From positions 1 through 13,919 of the forward strand of contig CAMHDC010000012.1 of the NCBI GenBank assembly GCA_946183765.1: a stretch of DNA of 13,919 nt, read 5' to 3'. The notes under the pieces were generated by a model. That model saw nothing but the letters and a program-made list of their open reading frames with translations, ran no database searches and was not told where the DNA came from. The first letter of the stretch is position 1. Each line of letters starts with the position of its first letter. The position numbers and the translations under genes were made by a program. Positions 12,659 to 13,919 of this stretch are shown piece by piece. This DNA is from an uncultured Clostridia bacterium. Its GTDB lineage: Bacteria > Bacillota > Clostridia > Christensenellales > CAG-138.

Positions 12659-13919
12659 ATGAAGAAATATTCAGATCTGGAATATCTCCAGCTTTCCAAA
12701 TGGGAACGGTTCCGGTACAAGTTCCTCAGCTTCTTCGCCGCCATCCCCGTGGCCGTATGGAATCTCTTCAAGGGCATCGGCGGATTCTTCAAGAAGGCCG
12801 GGCTGGGCATCGCCCATGAGGCGAAGGATATCTGGACCACCTTTGTGGAGGGCGACTGGAAAACCAAGCTTTCCTTTCTCGTCATGGGCTTCGGCAGCAT
12901 CGCCCGGGGCCAGGTCCTGCGGGGCCTGCTGTTCCTGCTGTTCGAGGTCGTGTTCATCGGCTACATGGTGCTCATGGGCGCCGGGTACCTGGGCCTGCTG
13001 CCCACGTTGGGCACCAAGGGCCCCTATCAGATCACGGAGAAGATCGAGTACATGCCCGGCCGGTTCCGTGATGTGGTCAAGACCGTCACCTACGCGGACG
13101 ATCCCACCGTGGACAACTCCTTCAAGATCCTGCTCTACGGCGTGCTGACCATCTTCTTCATCGTGGCGTTCATCTACACCTGGCGGCTGAACGTGAAGCA
13201 GAACCGGATCGCCGAGGGCATCCTCAAGTCCGGCAAGAAACTCAAGAGCGGCAAGGACGACCTTCGCTCCATGGTGGACGACAAGTTCCACGCCACCCTC
13301 CTTGCCCTGCCCCTCACCGGCATTCTGCTCTTCACGGTGCTGCCCCTGGTCTTCATGATCCTGGTGGCCTTCACCAACTACAGCTCCGCCCACAACGGCG
13401 GCGAGACGGGCCTCTTCCACTGGGTGGGGCTCCAGAACTTCCAGACCCTGTTCTCCTGGGACGTGGGCGGCGTCAACTACTCCGCCACCTTCGGTGAGAT
13501 CCTGCTCTGGACGCTGATCTGGGCCTTCTTCGCCACCTTCACCAACTACTTCCTGGGCATCGCCGTGGCCATGATCATCAACAAGAAGGGCATCCGCTTC
13601 AAGAAAGTCTGGCGGACCATCCTCATCATGACCATCGCCATCCCCCAGTTCATTTCGCTCCTGTACGTGAGCAAGATGTTCACCCTGAACGGCTTGTTCA
13701 ACGGCTTCTTGATGGACCTCGGGATCATACACACGGCCATCGACTTCTGGGGCCAGCCCACGCTGGCCAGGGTCATGGTCATCATCATCAACATCTGGAT
13801 CGGCATCCCGTATCTGATGCTGATCGCCACCGGCATTTTGATGAACATCCCCGCGGACCTGTACGAATCCGCCAAGATCGACGGCGCCAGCGGCTGGAAG
13901 CAGTTCTCCAAGATCACCC
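12659..13919 (+). CDS. MalF-type sugar ABC transporter permease with extra N-terminal membrane region (partial, C-terminus missing)
   Basis: The frame is open from ATG 12659 (GAGGGGG 4-5 bases upstream) to the window edge, 420 residues. The core from about residue 210 is a MalF-type permease: membrane segments near 213-237, 280-306, 318-338 and 369-393, and the start of the EAA loop at 401-420 (LYESAKIDGAS). Before it is an added region of about 200 residues: an amphipathic basic start, a short GFGSIARGQVLRGLLFL stretch (77-93) leading into a membrane segment (about 86-112), an exposed loop, another segment (158-174) and a basic helix (180-205). MalF of E. coli also carries extra N-terminal segments, but this layout is one I associate with Clostridia maltodextrin importers. 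It is co-transcribed with the starch-binding protein, which supports a maltodextrin substrate. A MalG-type partner is expected just outside the window. Confidence 0.9.
   Translation, partial: MKKYSDLEYLQLSKWERFRYKFLSFFAAIPVAVWNLFKGIGGFFKKAGLGIAHEAKDIWTTFVEGDWKTKLSFLVMGFGSIARGQVLRGLLFLLFEVVFIGYMVLMGAGYLGLLPTLGTKGPYQITEKIEYMPGRFRDVVKTVTYADDPTVDNSFKILLYGVLTIFFIVAFIYTWRLNVKQNRIAEGILKSGKKLKSGKDDLRSMVDDKFHATLLALPLTGILLFTVLPLVFMILVAFTNYSSAHNGGETGLFHWVGLQNFQTLFSWDVGGVNYSATFGEILLWTLIWAFFATFTNYFLGIAVAMIINKKGIRFKKVWRTILIMTIAIPQFISLLYVSKMFTLNGLFNGFLMDLGIIHTAIDFWGQPTLARVMVIIINIWIGIPYLMLIATGILMNIPADLYESAKIDGASGWKQFSKIT

Overview
The window is GC-rich DNA with Gram-positive style genes: strong AGGAGG ribosome binding sites, lipobox lipoproteins, and ABC sugar importers of the LplABC and MalEFG types. 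I infer an anaerobic, probably gut-dwelling, plant-glycan-degrading member of the Clostridia (Bacillota). No rRNA, tRNA, CRISPR array, transposase or transcription-regulator gene is visible, so the taxonomic call is inference.

Left half (about 1-7250): a pectin/galacturonate module. On the minus strand, reading from 3644 down to 1, there is a small polytopic membrane protein (possibly an ECF S-component-like protein), then an LplB-type permease, an LplC-type permease, and a lipoprotein solute-binding protein cut by the window edge. A pectinesterase (CE8) gene without a signal peptide diverges from this operon. It converges on, and overlaps, a minus-strand sugar isomerase/epimerase TIM-barrel gene. 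That gene diverges from uxaE (tagaturonate epimerase), which ends in a clear hairpin terminator. A coherent reading is import of methylated galacturonate oligomers, de-esterification inside the cell, and entry of galacturonate into the UxaC -> UxaE -> fructuronate route. UxaC, the pectate lyases or GH28/GH105 enzymes, and the ATPase are not in the window.

Right half (about 7250-13919): a starch/maltodextrin module. A minus-strand GH13 alpha-amylase lipoprotein has a strong promoter placed back to back with the promoter of a two-gene plus-strand operon encoding unknown membrane proteins. A 95-bp inverted-repeat element follows. Next comes a large sugar-binding lipoprotein whose ABC-transporter binding domain is fused to three tandem modules resembling SusE/SusF starch-binding domains. 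A MalF-type permease with an extra N-terminal membrane region follows and is cut by the right edge. A surface amylase would release maltodextrins that the starch-tethered binding protein captures for import.

The most interesting item is the binding protein with three starch-binding-like repeats. Next are the CE8 enzyme that appears cytoplasmic, the unknown membrane-protein pair with a probable leaderless start, and the inverted TGTACA repeat in the divergent promoter region of the pectin locus. No stretch without a gene exceeds 300 bases; the longest (10105-10375) holds the repeat element, a promoter and a leader hairpin.
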